In this document: positions 42,046 to 54,036 of the stretch, piece by piece
Numbering within the stretch: the stretch's first letter is position 1
Layout of the letters: every line of letters begins with the position of its first letter
NCBI GenBank assembly: GCA_026315105.1
Contig: CM048750.1
Span: 74,512,797-74,576,796 of the forward strand
Reading direction: 5' to 3'
Length of the DNA stretch: 64,000 nt
Origin: Locusta migratoria
Lineage: Eukaryota; Arthropoda; Insecta; Orthoptera; Acrididae
Program-made: the position numbers and the translations under genes
The notes under the pieces: model-generated
The model's input: only the letters and a program-made list of their open reading frames with translations
Database searches by the model: none
What the model was told of the DNA's origin: nothing

Positions 42046-44906
42046 ATAACAAACAGTTTACTTCTTTTTACCTGCCTAGTTTACATTACACTGTCCCTTA
42101 TATAAATAAATGATTCTTGTTGATTAATGATTCTGTTATTGCTCTGGTATTACGAAATACTATCTGAACGTTTCTGTACAAACCATCTATTGCAAATTTT
42201 TTCCAATATTAAATTACTCAGATGTTTTTCTCAACTATACTACGGATGTTTTTGTTACTTTAGAGAAGTAGAAAAAGTTCTGAAATACTGAATATATTTT
42301 AATGTTCTTACGCTTGATTATAGTTTCATATTACTCCCATAGCTTTAGTTCTATTCAACCAATTTTCACTTATTTTCGCTCACATGTCACATTATTTCGG
42401 TAGACCGCGTATCTCTTGTTCTGACCTAGTCTTTTTCGATATTTCCAACTATCAACTTTGTCAATTCTTTTCTTCTTCTTACTCTTCCATATTGTTAAGT
42501 AAAGTAAATAATTTTAATTGCTTCTCTTCATTTCCTTGAGATACCTCACAAATTACATACTGTTTCAACGAAGCGCTGTCCTTCGAAATTTCACTGTCGC
42601 AAATTACTCTCGCGCTGTCAAGGAAATCATAGTTAACCTTGTAAGATTATTCCAACAGGCTGGTAGCACCTTGAACTGTAGCCGTTAATTCAAACCCAGA
42701 GAGATAACAGCCCTGCATGACATTTACAGACATCTTAATTAAAACCGCCTAAGTATTCCTGTTATAGAGCAAACGATTCTCGCTGCTACAGTACATGAAA
42801 TATTATGTGATAATCCTATACTAGCTCAACGACAGTTAGTGCCAACATAGAACCCATTCTCTGTTGCAAGTTATTAAGAAAGTTGCTTGCAATGGTAATC
42901 AGCAATCTTCAAAGTGATACACAAAATTCAGAAGTAAGAGAGGTTTTTTTTCGTATCCCTTATGATCATGAGACTTACATCAGTCAAGTGTTATCATCAG
43001 TAGCGTTGAACTACAGTTGCTTCAGCAGCGATCAACAACAGCTTGAAATTAACTCTGTTCATTCCAATATGCAGTTCGACACAGTTATACACACGTTTCC
43101 CGCTGTTCGTGTGACGTCTCTGTCATTGCGACTGAAATAACGAGATACGAAAACAAATGTTACCGACAACGAAAATAATTTCTATAAAGAATTATATTAC
43201 CGGTACCTTTATCACCAAGGGCGACAGTTTTCAATACACGTACAGAATATGACTTTTATTGGTACCCCGAGCTGGGCGTCTCATTTGAGCAACCCCACGT
43301 TAGGCTATAGGGCAGACGAATTACAGAAAATCCGTTGTAGCATGAAGCTGACTATTTCCAGATTTCCATTTAGATGCAAAAATAAATAAATAAATAAATA
43401 TAAATAAAAATAAAACATGAATGAAGAATCGACATATCCTACTGTATTCACAGACGAGTAAACTTCAACACTTCGCTTTCTTCCATACGCCGTTTCCTAC
43501 TCATGGAGACACGAAAGGCAACTGGCCTAAAAAATAAAGCCCCAATCTAAATTCAACGTATACGCATAACAGATTAACGCAAGAAATGGAAATACGCCAA
43601 GGAACGCGAGAGAAATTCAGGTCCGAATAATTGAGAATGGTGCATAGAACAATGTGTACAATAAGAAAAATCGACGCATATTACCTGCTTACAAATGTCT
43701 GCAACTAATTACTGTGATACATGGTCATATTTGCGAAAGACGATGTGACATACTACTTACTTCTAGGGTCTCGCGTACAAAATAAATAAAAATAAAATAG
43801 CCAAGGGTGCATAGAAATCTGAAATATATATAAAATCAGATGTTTGCAGTTGGATTTGGAACGCAATAACACGATACGAAAAGTTTCCCCGCTTTCCCGG
43901 AAACTTCCAAGCCAGTAGCGTCGTAACGTGCCACCAACTTTCTCGTAATGGTTGCAGAATAACGATGCGATATTGTCAACTTTGCCTGTAAGATTTCTCG
44001 CTTTCTAACGGTTCTACATCGACAACAAAATAAAATACTAAACCAATAATGACTCATATGTCTCTCAGTAAGCTTTATTTTACGAAAAACAAAAAAGATA
44101 AAACAAAGGAAAGAAAAAAATACCTGCACACGTCTGCAAGTGGTGGAACATCATACTTCACATTTGAGTGAGTTAACCTTACGTACGTGTGTATTGACCA
44201 GTGTGTTAGGATCGTGAAATAATGTACATTTTCTGGCGGTCGCATCCTATCAATGGTGAATATCTCAACAGTACAACATTCTACTGTTGTAAGTAGCGAA
44301 ACATCCGAACAGTGTGCAGCCTAATTTACGACTCTTGCAAACAGTGTAACAAATATCCATGCAATTACCGCGAATCCTACTGGAAGTGGTAGTGTTATAA
44401 TTAGTGCAGTAGGCAGGACCGGCAGTCAGACACTTGAAATGACAAATTTACTGCTACGTATCACCAACGCCAACGAACGTTGTATTATCACGTCCAGACA
44501 ACAAATTAAATTCGTCCGAGAGTTCTGAAATTTTGTGTATGTTTGAATTTGTTTAATGAGCTACAGTAGTTTTTCTTCCCTAAAATGAAACATTTTTCAG
44601 TTAAATAGCAAAATGTTCTCGATTTTTTTTCTTTTATTGTATTTGAATCGATGGACGGACGTAAAATTACATTCCGTTAGAGAACGGCTGGTCTAATAAT
44701 CTACTACTAGTATACTCCGTCTAGTACAGGATTAAAATTAAATTATTTCTACCGAAATTGTCAATCATTTTCATGACGGAATGCATGTGTATAAATTATA
44801 ACTGAAGTAGCATTCATTTTCCCGAATTCGTAAATTCCTTCAAGTAACTCATGAGCTTACGTTTTCCAACAAATATACAAGTACTTATAGCATGTACTAA
44901 ACTTGC
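42046..44906. other. Gene-free stretch with an AAAT microsatellite
   Basis: Contains an (AAAT)-like run at 43377-43415. ORFs such as 43836-44129 (-) have no recognised domain. No other repeat identified. Confidence 0.35.
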
Positions 44907-45111
44907 CTTACCGCGGTGGAATTGCCGAGCGGTCTAAAGCGTTTCGCTGCGGAGCGCGCGGTTGGTCGCCGTGCAGATTCGAGTCCTCCCTGGGGCATGG
45001 ATGTGTATGTTGTCCTTAGGTTAGTTTACCTAGGTTTAAGTAGTTTGAAAGCTACGGACTGATGACCACGCAGTCTGGTCCGATAGATTTACAAACATTT
45101 GAACATTTTTT
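44907..45111 (+). mobile_element. tRNA-derived SINE (SINE-1 relative)
   Basis: Head CCGCGGTGGAATTGCCGAGC, GGTCTAAAGCGTTTCGCTGC, B-box CAGATTCGAGTCCTCC, 3' end ATTTACAAACATTTGAACA with T run. A 9-bp target duplication TAAACTTGC lies at 44898-44906 and 45112-45120. Confidence 0.9.
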
Positions 45112-45120
45112 TAAACTTGC

Positions 45121-47004
45121 GTTGCAAGAATTTTCTCCCGGAAGAGGTCTCTCAACAACAATCGTTTCAGGCTGATAGCGACAGTTGAACCGCGAAAATA
45201 TATAATTCTAGAACGACAATTACTTGTGTCTGATTAATAACTGGCGACCAAAATATTCCAGTGTTCCATTCACAAAAGACGTTTCATTTTCTCTGGTGAT
45301 GTTCTTATCGAACAACATCTGTTTCACCAAGCACATCATGTTCGCAGTGGAGAAGACACATGAGTTTCTTGAACACATTTTGTGGAGTAGGGGTTAAAAT
45401 ATTTACATATTCTAACCAAAGAGATTAATTAACATTTATGATTTGACGTAATATATACACATTTGACAACAATTTACCATCGTTTCAGCATGCATTCTCC
45501 ACGTAAAATGAATGCCTTCATACATAGATAGCGTCTTGGTTTACAGTATTGCGATTCTGCTCCCAGACATTGTTCTGAAATAATCGGAAGCGGAACCATA
45601 AATAAATACTGTAAAACTGAGGCATTCATTTCTCATTTTGCCGAACAGAGTATGCTTTTCGGCTTGGGCTTGAATATAGAATTCGTCAACTTTTGAATAC
45701 GAAAGCGGAAAAAAAACAAAAATTATTCCACCTAACAAAATGAAAACAGTACACAATCAAAAATTTATGCATATATCACTACGATTCTTCCCTTGTTATA
45801 GGCCTCCCACGTCGAACATGGGTTGCAAGTGAAATTTCGATAGCTAAACAAAGCGGCGAGGCAAATCGGTATCGAAAGTAACAAGTGCAATGATGGAGCT
45901 CTGCGAACAATCTGAAGAATTCGATGGTCATAGTGCAATTAGTTTTTAACAGAATTTATTCTGGGTGTGTAACATCTCGTCTATCAGGGGTTAACAGCTC
46001 AAAAGGTGTAACGGTCCAAAATTTAGCTTCAATTGCAATCTAATGGTAAAACTTTTTGATATATTAGGAACATTCTCATTACTAACAAGTACAGACAATC
46101 AATTAACATTATTTCACTCTTATATGGCTTTTGAATTACTACTAAAATAGCAAAAATTATAGTCTTCTGAGGTTTGTAAATTTATAAAAGAATGCATTTT
46201 TCAATGGTTTTGAAAAAGAAACAAAGAAATTGTAGAGAAGCCACATTCTCGTGTTGACTACGCTACCCGGTATCCACAGTGCAATTGAATCTCAGCATAC
46301 ATTTTCACTCGCAGGACTGAACTCTGTAGCCTGTACGATACTATAATTACAGACGAAAGTCATTGGGACAATACTGTTTACATGCATATAGTACGTAGAG
46401 GAAAAGAAATATTCTTTTCCTTGCTTTGTGAGACTAAGAACAGCCATAACACTTCTCATTAATTTCGCACTTCTACAAGAAAATTATTTTAACAATCACC
46501 ACTGTTGCAATTACACGTACATTTATTCACGTTGGTTCATATTATAAATACTCCGTAAGGCGTGTTTCACACATAATGTTTCAAAAATTTGTTGTTATTT
46601 CCTTTTTTTAAAAAAGTATTTTATGAGTTCGACGAACACTGGTTCAGATCAATAACACAGGCAGCTTATTCAACGAGAAACTTATTCATCGGGGAATGTC
46701 TTTGTCGATTAACGAAAGATCTACTACAATATGGCTAGGTGTTTTTAGCAGTTTTTCCATTTCATTTCTTGTGCATCTTCTGATAAAGAAATGAATTACA
46801 GAGTATTCCCCACCTGCTTTTATAAGAACATATAACTCTTTTACAAATGTGTAGGATGTTAACTACATTAATTATTTTGATGTCAATTCTTTTTAATGCT
46901 CCTTTCTTCCTTTATTCATACGTTCGTTTTATGTATGGGCAATTCTAGCGACTGAGAGCAGTGAGGGATAAATTTCAGTGGAAAATGCCACAAGGCACTC
47001 CGTG

Positions 47005-47007
<3 letters not shown>
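45121..47007. other. Gene-free stretch
   Basis: No coding or transposon signal recognised. Confidence 0.35.

Positions 47008-47057
<50 letters not shown>
47008..47057. repeat. A homopolymer, 50 bases
   Basis: Long uninterrupted A run following CTCCGTGATT. It may be the tail of a sense-strand retroposon, but the upstream body is not recognisable. Confidence 0.95.
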
Positions 47058-47059
<2 letters not shown>

Positions 47060-47173
47060 AAAGGATTAATCTACCAGGATGAACTTCTCTCCCGTAAAGT
47101 AAAATTCTTTTATTTCCGATCAACGATTTCGTTTCTCGGGCAGAGTGTTACTTCGGATAGTGATCACGTCTCA

Positions 47174-47213
47174 GTGGTCAGCTGAATAAAAATATTTTCC
47201 CCTAGCTGACCAC
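47174..47213. repeat. Perfect-stem hairpin
   Basis: GTGGTCAGCT and AGCTGACCAC form a 10-bp stem with a 20-base loop. Confidence 0.85.
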
Positions 47214-47967
47214 ATATTTTTCAGTGCTCTGGAGCGTTTCCTGAATAACGTACGTTTTTGTTGCTGCTGCAAAATAATTTCTGCTTCGGAAAGTTTCTCA
47301 GTGGCGGTCTCCAATACTTCACCGCCACGTTTCGCATCGACTCGGTGGTTTGTTCATAACAGACACTACGACTCTAAGACAGAAGGTTTGAAACTGTACA
47401 TATTTTATCTACAACCAACAATTTCGTTGACGGAACGCATGGTCGTGAAAAGTTTGTATTGTATTTTTTATTTGTTAATGTGAATTCACAACAATGGATT
47501 GGTCTGTCTTGTACCAACAACCTCTGTTATTTCCAGGTTTTATTTATCTAGTATTACAAAGTACATTTTCTTGATTACAATCAATTTCTCAAATACTTCA
47601 CAATTGTTTGTACATTCACGTTTATTATTAAAACATTATTTCTGATGTTTTAAACTTATACTGCGTTATATAAATAAATATCGATACACGCAAAGTGTTC
47701 GACGCTCCTGCAAATGTTTGAAACGCGCTGTCCCATTTTAGCTTATAAATATCTTATCAATGTAAGCGGCAGCATGTGGCCGTATATAAAAATGGCATCT
47801 ATTTTTTTATCCAAAGAGGAGTGTCAATACTGCTAAAAATGTTTATAAAAGCTATACTGACCTGTGATTACAATCTTTTCGCTTGTTGAATACACATTCC
47901 AAAGAAAGGAGTTTCGTTATTAAAATTAACTGTGTTGTGAGTTCGTCCTCGAATGAACTGTATTTTT
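47214..47967. other. Gene-free stretch
   Basis: AT-rich with no recognised feature. Confidence 0.35.
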
Positions 47968-48070
47968 ACTATAGAGGAATGTTACGAGAAGAACCATAGG
48001 ACAGAATAGACTCTCTGTTTTGTTAACTATAGAGGAATGTTACGAGAAGAACCATAGGACAGAATAGACT
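47968..48070. repeat. Tandem duplication, 58-bp period
   Basis: A 45-base block starting ACTATAGAGGAATGTTACG occurs at 47968-48012 and identically at 48026-48070, separated by a TCTCTGTTTTGTTA spacer. It is a recent local duplication. Confidence 0.92.
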
Positions 48071-49489
48071 GTTTAGTTAACTATATGCTGTTCTTGCGGC
48101 TGTGATACTGAACTGTGAATATCTTGTCGCTAAGGACCTTGCAGCCATGTGCCCAAATTTCTGAATACTTGTGTATATCGATTATATTTAGCAAGTGTGT
48201 TTTACTCTGTTATTATGAGACATTTAGATATTTTGACTCAGTGAGATGAACCATCAAGAAACTTAAGGTACATACTTATTACTAATTCTACCGACTTCTA
48301 CCAACTCCTAATGTTTAGTAGCAGGCTCAGAATGTTTTATCGTGATTTGTGAGACATTTTCACTCTTGAAATACCACGCAGACTTTAATTAAAAATTTGA
48401 TGTTGCTTGATTAGATAGCCTGCTGATTAAAGCTGCAAACTTACTCTACATTTAGTTTATAAAATTACTCACATGTTTTTGTAAACGCAACCTCCGGATA
48501 AAAGGCGCAACAATCAGTGTTACTGGAATCTACAATTGTCATCTATGATTAAAAAAAAGGATAAGCTTAACGCAAGGAAAACTTGTTGACACAGGACTGT
48601 TATTATTATTATTTAAAAGAGCATTTACGATGTGATAGAGAAACACGATTATCCAAAAAATTATCATTGTGTGTACTTGCAAAAGTTCATAATTCGAACT
48701 CTAATTTGTTCGACTCATGGTCTAAATTTTTGAAAACCTGTGTAGACAAACCCATTACAAGCCAATAAGGAATGATAAAGCTGTCACCACGTACATACTA
48801 CCCATGGTTCTGTTGCAAATGCTTACTTTCCACTTTTAAATTCACTTTCAGAGAGACTTAAATTTTAGCTTTCCACGATGGTTTATGTGATATTTTCCAA
48901 GCACAAAATTGTTGTCGAAGCTGAGAAAGTAAAGAGGGCCAAACGGTAGCAAAAACTGAGAACTGAAACCAAAATACATAAACATTTAGCCACACGTAAA
49001 TTAATCTAGAAAACTTCATTGATAACAAGTTGTATACATTACTTCATGCATTCGAGGATGTAACGTTTCTTCTCGGCAATCAGAAACTGACATAGAAATG
49101 AAGTGTTAAATCCGAAATTCTGACACCTGCATTATAAACACCAATTTCATTTGCACTTCGCTTTTGAAGCCTGTGGAATAGTATTTCGGAACATATACTG
49201 CAAGTGCTGCTTATATTGTAAGCCAGCTGAGGAAGTTAATGTGATGATCTCTTATGAAGATGTTACGGAAAATGTCCACCATAAATTTCAGTATTTACGG
49301 GTTAATACGCACATTAATTCTAAGTGTTTGGATAGAATTATTTTACAAATGGCATTTCGTTTTCAAGAAGGCTTGAAGACCTAGAAACATCAAAGCTCAC
49401 ATTTAAATTTTTCCACTGTATGTAGCTCTTACGTTTGAAAATATTTCTAACTATTCGTCCTACCAATGCTTCGCAATTGCTAATATGTA
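48071..49489. other. Gene-free AT-rich stretch
   Basis: Short ORFs (for example 49151-49384 +) lack recognisable domains. Confidence 0.35.
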
Positions 49490-50570
49490 TGTACTCTTGC
49501 TTTGAACGTCAAATGTGCAAAATTTTATCGCAATCGTACGAATGATTTTGATATCCCAAAGAAAAGAGCTCTTTCAGTTTTCCACAAATTTTCCTATTTT
49601 CTGGCCAACTATTCCAAACATTTACTTCACTCAAACCTTCCTCTTGATTTGAACGTCGAATGTCATCGCAATCAGATAAATGGTTATGATATTTCATAGA
49701 AAAATCTTTATTTTTTCTGAATTTTTCAATTCTCCGGGATACTTTTCCAAATTTTTACTTCATAAGAACGTTGCTTTTGCTTTGAACGTAAAGCTAAATT
49801 TTATCGGAATCATACGAATGATATTTATATCCAATTGAAAAAACCTCTTTCAGTTTCACTCGAATTTTCAAAATTTCCGGGTAACTTTCCCAAATTTTTA
49901 GTTCATAAGAACGTTCATCTTTCGTTTAACGTCAAATGATAAAAATTTTATCGCAATCGGATGAACGGTTCTCAACTTATAATATTGGTTCGAATTTTGC
50001 GACTTTCCTTTTTAACTGTCCCTCTTTTGTTTTACTCAAAACTTTTCCAAGACGGTAATTAAAAAAAAAATAATAAAAAACAGAAAAATAAAAAAAACTC
50101 TCCGTCGTGCGAATAGTTAGCTATAGTGCTGAATTCAATCAAAAACAAGTCGAAAAACGCACTTTCATTTTTTCTCAAATTTTCAAATTTTCCAGTACAT
50201 TTTCCAAAAACCTTGTCCTGTCAAGCCGTACTCAAGTGATGTTCTTACAACCATGTAGCAATTGATTTTTATTCATACAATAAAATCGCTTTCGGTTTTT
50301 CCTAAATTTTCTTACTTTCCGGGCGACTGTTCCAAATTTTTATTTGATGCGAACTCCCCTCTCGCTTCCAACATGAAATGTACAAAATTTTATCGCAATT
50401 TGACGAACGGTATTGATAGCTTACTGGAAAAAGCTGTTTCAGTTTTTCCCGATTTTCATCTTTTCCGGGAACTTTTCCACATTTTATCACCGTTTAAACC
50501 TTCCCTGAACTTGTACGAATATCTCAAGACTAAAATTAGCCAAATCGGTTCAGTTTTTCTCGAGTTTTAG
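49490..50570. repeat. Degenerate tandem array, ~150-bp unit
   Basis: About seven units sharing AAATTTTATCGCAATCG, CTCTTTCAGTTTTTC and TTTTCCAAATTTTTACTTC. Anchor positions of the ATCGCAAT-type motif are near 49521, 49672, 49797, 49944 and 50387, spaced about 125-150 or multiples. It ends with GTTTTAGCGAGACTAACG ... TTATATATAGAG, which may be the terminal text of a retroelement. Confidence 0.75.
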
Positions 50571-50949
50571 CGAGACTAACGAACAGCAGTTCATTTTTAT
50601 ATATAGAGATGTAGCTGAAAACTGCGTTTCCATCGCGCAGCTCTCTGCCGATTCAGACTGAGTAACTGCACTGTACACTTCATGAAAATATGAAAGCAAT
50701 TTTGATTGCAGCCTGTGTTCATCGGCAGAACTGAAAAATATTAAAGCAATGCTGACGGCATATGCCGTTGCACACGCTAACTGACTGGTCGGCAGTAGAC
50801 GGCAGATGCCTTCGCACACCCTCGAGGGGTTAGAGCGCTCGGTCATTCCACCGCGGCCGCTGCTTAAAAGCGTAGTTTCACTCGTTCTGCCGCTAGATGG
50901 CAGGCCGTGCTAGACCTGACTTGTACACTTTAGGTGTGTCGTGTAATAT

Positions 50950-51470
50950 CGCTTTTAGAGGCACTGATTTCCGGAGGGTAGGAGGCCATATGCAGCCGGT
51001 CTGAGAAAATCGAATGCCGATGCCACGCGGCAGACACCGGCACGTCTGGCCGGCGCGGCGCGCACAGCGGGGAAGCACCGCGAACGGCGGGGAACTCCCC
51101 GGCAGGGCTGCCAAAACACCGGCGTGTTTTCATAAATTAATAAAACATGAAATTCAAATTGCGAATAATATTAGCAATTGAAATGCGCGCCGTGCGTGGC
51201 TACTTGGCGCGGCGCGTGCCCCGGCGCGGCTTTGTATTTACTCTCGGCCTGTCCCGGGGCAGGAAACACCCCGGTTTGGCCCCGGGGCGCGCGCGCTGCC
51301 CGCCCGAGCGCGAACGCCGTGTGTACGCTGCCCGCTGCCCGCTGCTCGCTGCTCGCTAGTGCTTGCTGTCGGCCAGCCAATCACAACGCGCCTTGCCCAC
51401 CGCCGCGGGCCTGCTCGCCGTCGGTGGCTGCCGGTCGCTTTCCCACCATACTTTCCGCTGTCTTTTAACC
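50950..51470. promoter_or_regulatory. CpG-rich block with CCAAT box, possible promoter
   Basis: Two GC-rich, CpG-rich segments (51000-51125 and 51185-51440) separated by AT-rich text. AGCCAATCACAACGCGCC places a CCAAT box at 51377-51381. Open frames on both strands are chance-like. No clear exon or splice site follows within a few hundred bases. Confidence 0.4.
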
Positions 51471-51544
51471 CTGCAATGATCGCTGCTTCCTGCCATTTAA
51501 CTCTTGGGAACACCTAAAACTTTTACCATAAAGTCCGAAGGAGA

Positions 51545-51893
51545 AACAGTTATAATTCATATATAAATTAAAAAACCCTGAGACGGTTTTTCGTCACAAA
51601 TATGTCCATGCCATTAACGATGAAGGCGAAGCAATTAATTAAAATTTCTGGTGCGGCCGGGAATCGAACCCGGATCTCCATGTTTACGAGGCAGACGTCT
51701 TACCGTTGTTTTTTTTTTTTTTTTTTTTTTTTTTTTCCTTGGGTTGTTCTCATTGTTGCGGACGCTGATCATTTTTGTTCGTTCTTGTTCGGTGTCGTGT
51801 TGGCTCAGCTTTTTTATTACAGAGGGCGTTCAGCCATCTGACCGGGCGCGCTGAGCCACGGCGCCCGGCGGGTTAAACCACCACACTACTAAG
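51545..51893 (-). mobile_element. SINE-2 split by SINE-3
   Basis: Antisense body with CATTAACGATGAAGGCGAAG, B-box GCCGGGAATCGAACCCGG (51657-51674), then AGGCAGACGTCTTACCGTTG to 51708. The head resumes as GTTAAACCACCACACTACT at about 51872-51890. The insert is a SINE-3 joined at the A-box. Confidence 0.85.
51709..51869 (-). mobile_element. SINE-3 inside SINE-2 A-box
   Basis: 28 T, then CGGACGCTGATCATTTTTG, TTACAGAGGGCGTTCAGCC, and head GCGCGCTGAGCCACGGCGCC. Clear homologue of 16743-16948. The flanking duplication is short (AAC/GTT type). Confidence 0.87.
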
Positions 51894-52479
51894 AGATTAA
51901 GGCGCCTCGGAATAGTCTAAGTACGACTTCCCTCCACGTCACAAACTTTAATTCAGCTTCCTTGTTCCATAGATAATTCCCACTACTTCACCGAATTACG
52001 ATGGAACTCAATGTACAGATCACTTTTTGCAAATTATTCGGGATAGTTGTTTACGCGGCCCCATGAGCACTGGCGTGTACCAGGTATGAGATGAAATTTA
52101 ATAAATACCGCACCTTGTGTTGAAGAGAGAACTACACGGTAACAATAGGGGCTATACCCCTTTCTAACGAGAAGACGACCTGGAGACCCCGACGCCTGAA
52201 TGCTGCGAACACCCCCATAAAAAATATAAATAAATAAATAAAAACAATAAAAAAAATTAAAAAATGAACCCATCTGTATCCTTTCCTCCTATTTTATTTT
52301 TATTTAGTTATTTATTTTCCGTTGATGATGTCGCCCGAAGAATTGGCGATTTATGTTAATTTAGTTGAGGGTAAAAGTGGCGGTGGCACTAGACTCTTTT
52401 TGTTGCTAGGTTTAGTTAGATAATATTTTGAGGTGGTAATAAGTGATAGGAGCCAACGCCTGAAGTGGCAGAGCTTAGG
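51894..52479. other. Gene-free stretch between SINE clusters
   Basis: AT-rich DNA with A-rich tract near 52220-52265. It may include the body of retroposon Y, whose A-rich tail follows, but no start is visible. Confidence 0.35.
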
Positions 52480-52547
52480 AAAATAAAAAAATATAACACA
52501 AAAAAAGCAAAAAAGAAAAAGAAAAAAGAAAAATAAATAAATAAAAA
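52480..52547 (+). repeat. A-rich retroposon tail joined to SINE-2 A-box
   Basis: A/AAAT-rich tract with AAATAAATAAATAAAA ending exactly at ACGGTAAGACGTCTGCC of SINE-2. Likely the 3' tail of a sense-strand retroposon whose body precedes it. Confidence 0.6.
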
Positions 52548-52630
52548 CGGTAAGACGTCTGCCTAGTAAGCATGGAGGTCCGGGTTCGATTCCCGGCCGC
52601 GACGCAAGTCTTAATTCATTGTTTCGCGTT
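52548..52630 (+). mobile_element. SINE-2, 5' head missing
   Basis: Starts inside the A-box (CGGTAAGACGTCTGCC), then AGTAAGCATGGAGGTCC, B-box GGGTTCGATTCCC, body with TCTTAATTCATTG. The first ~20 bases of the head were not found upstream. Confidence 0.8.
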
Positions 52631-52709
52631 CGTCTTCGAAGTTATAAGTCAGTATTTATTATGTCCAAATCTTTAGTTCTGTTCGTGAACAACTTATACA
52701 ACCAAACAG

Positions 52710-52901
52710 AATAAAAACCGTCTAGATCGCTGAAATTATATTTATTGATTACGACGTTTCGGCATCTGCCATCATCAGATCTAAAAACCTCTGAACTTGC
52801 ACAGTAATGTTCAGAGGTTTTTAGATCTGATGATGGTACATGCCGAAACGTCGTAATCAATCAATATATTATTTTAGCGATCCAAAGGATTTTATTCTTA
52901 T
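52710..52901. mobile_element. Foldback element, ~190 bp
   Basis: The left arm with GATTACGACGTTTCGGCAT and CATCATCAGATCTAAAAACC is inverted at the right (GGTTTTTAGATCTGATGATG, ATGCCGAAACGTCGTAATC). Arms are about 85 bases with few mismatches and the loop is about 15 bases, so the transcript could form a long hairpin. Confidence 0.9.
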
Positions 52902-53019
52902 TGAAAAAAATGAAGAGCGCAGACACGTACAGAAAATTCGTTTCCTTTATACAAAAACTTATACACAGCTTGACATAGAAAATAAGCGATTTATTTTGGC
53001 ATAAATATGCAACAAGTTA

Positions 53020-53215
53020 ACCAGTTTTCAAACCACTGAATGCTCATCGTCAGTGGATATCTGATAAAAATTATAGTTACTATAACTTGTTGGTGTAGTA
53101 ACCAGCTACAATTGGTTTTATTATACTTTATTTATAAAGTACCATTACCGGTTTCGAATATTATATATTCATCTTCAGTTGGTATACGCTTTCTAAACAT
53201 CTGGTGTTAGTTTAG
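53020..53215. repeat. Foldback-type arm fragments
   Basis: CCGGTTTCGAATATTATATATTCATCTTCAG and TGAATGCTCATCGTCAG resemble single arms of the same class as 52710. Complete partners are not evident. Confidence 0.4.
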
Positions 53216-53238
53216 TGTTGAATTGTCCTAGGATGTAC

Positions 53239-53316
53239 AGAATTTATAGTTATACATGTATAAAAATTGATTATGTTCTTGATCATGTATTTTATACATG
53301 TATAATTATAAATTCT
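53239..53316. repeat. Long-stem hairpin
   Basis: AGAATTTATAGTTATACATG... and its inverted copy (...CATGTATAATTATAAATTCT) give a 27-bp stem with one mismatch and a 24-base loop. Confidence 0.88.
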
Positions 53317-53542
53317 CTAAATTAGTAATTTCACATAACAGACACGGTCTCAAGAATGTCTCTTTATGCCAAAATTGCATTATAGTTACTTGTGGCAAGT
53401 GTAGCTAGATGCTGTGTTAGTGGTTATACTCTTGATGAATCCGTTTCCATATCGTATCTTCGGCATTGCCAATATGCACACATCACAGTGCTACATGTTC
53501 TAAATTGCTTTCATATCTACTCATTAAGAAGCGAAATCTTAA

Positions 53543-54032
53543 CCCTTTAATACATGACTTTTTATTTGAAGCTATAAAATACCATGATTAATATACAGTA
53601 CGTATATATTGCAAAGTATTGAAAAAGAATTACTTCAAATTATTATGCAATACTAGCAACAAAAAGTTCCTAGCGGGTCAGCTACATAGTACATCCATGA
53701 CGTGTTCGATGTAGTAAATGTCACTATAATGCCTATAATCTTCCCAGAATGTAACTCATAATGCAACAATAGTATGAGATTGACTACTTTTACATGGCAA
53801 AGGAGGAATACTAAAGCAAACAAACGCTCATGTGAGGAATAACTGAATGCAGCTAACAGTCGAACTGATTCAATAGCTCTATGCATTTTATAATTTCTAG
53901 GGCGAGCTACTTGAACATGTTACACTATGTACAGAAGCAGCTACAAAGAATTTGTGGTAAAATGTTGATCAGTTAGAAAGATAATGGAAAAATAAGGTAA
54001 GTAGCTCATCAGCTACACTATGCATTGAAGGG
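53543..54032. mobile_element. piggyBac-type MITE, copy 2 (490 bp)
   Basis: Flanked by perfect TTAA (53539-53542 and 54033-54036), with ends CCCTTTAATACATG and TGCATTGAAGGG. It contains an additional ~110-base segment (about 53783-53892) relative to 22264-22636. No transposase. Confidence 0.88.
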
Positions 54033-54036
54033 TTAA

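Noticed and set aside
49490..50570. Possible CRISPR-like regularly spaced repeats
   Set aside because: Units are long, diverged and contiguous, with no constant short repeats and unique spacers; the sequence is eukaryotic.
50831..50860. SINE head fragment (GAGCGCTCGGTCATTCCACCG type)
   Set aside because: Only the head side is recognisable, with no B-box or body nearby, so too short to annotate with confidence.
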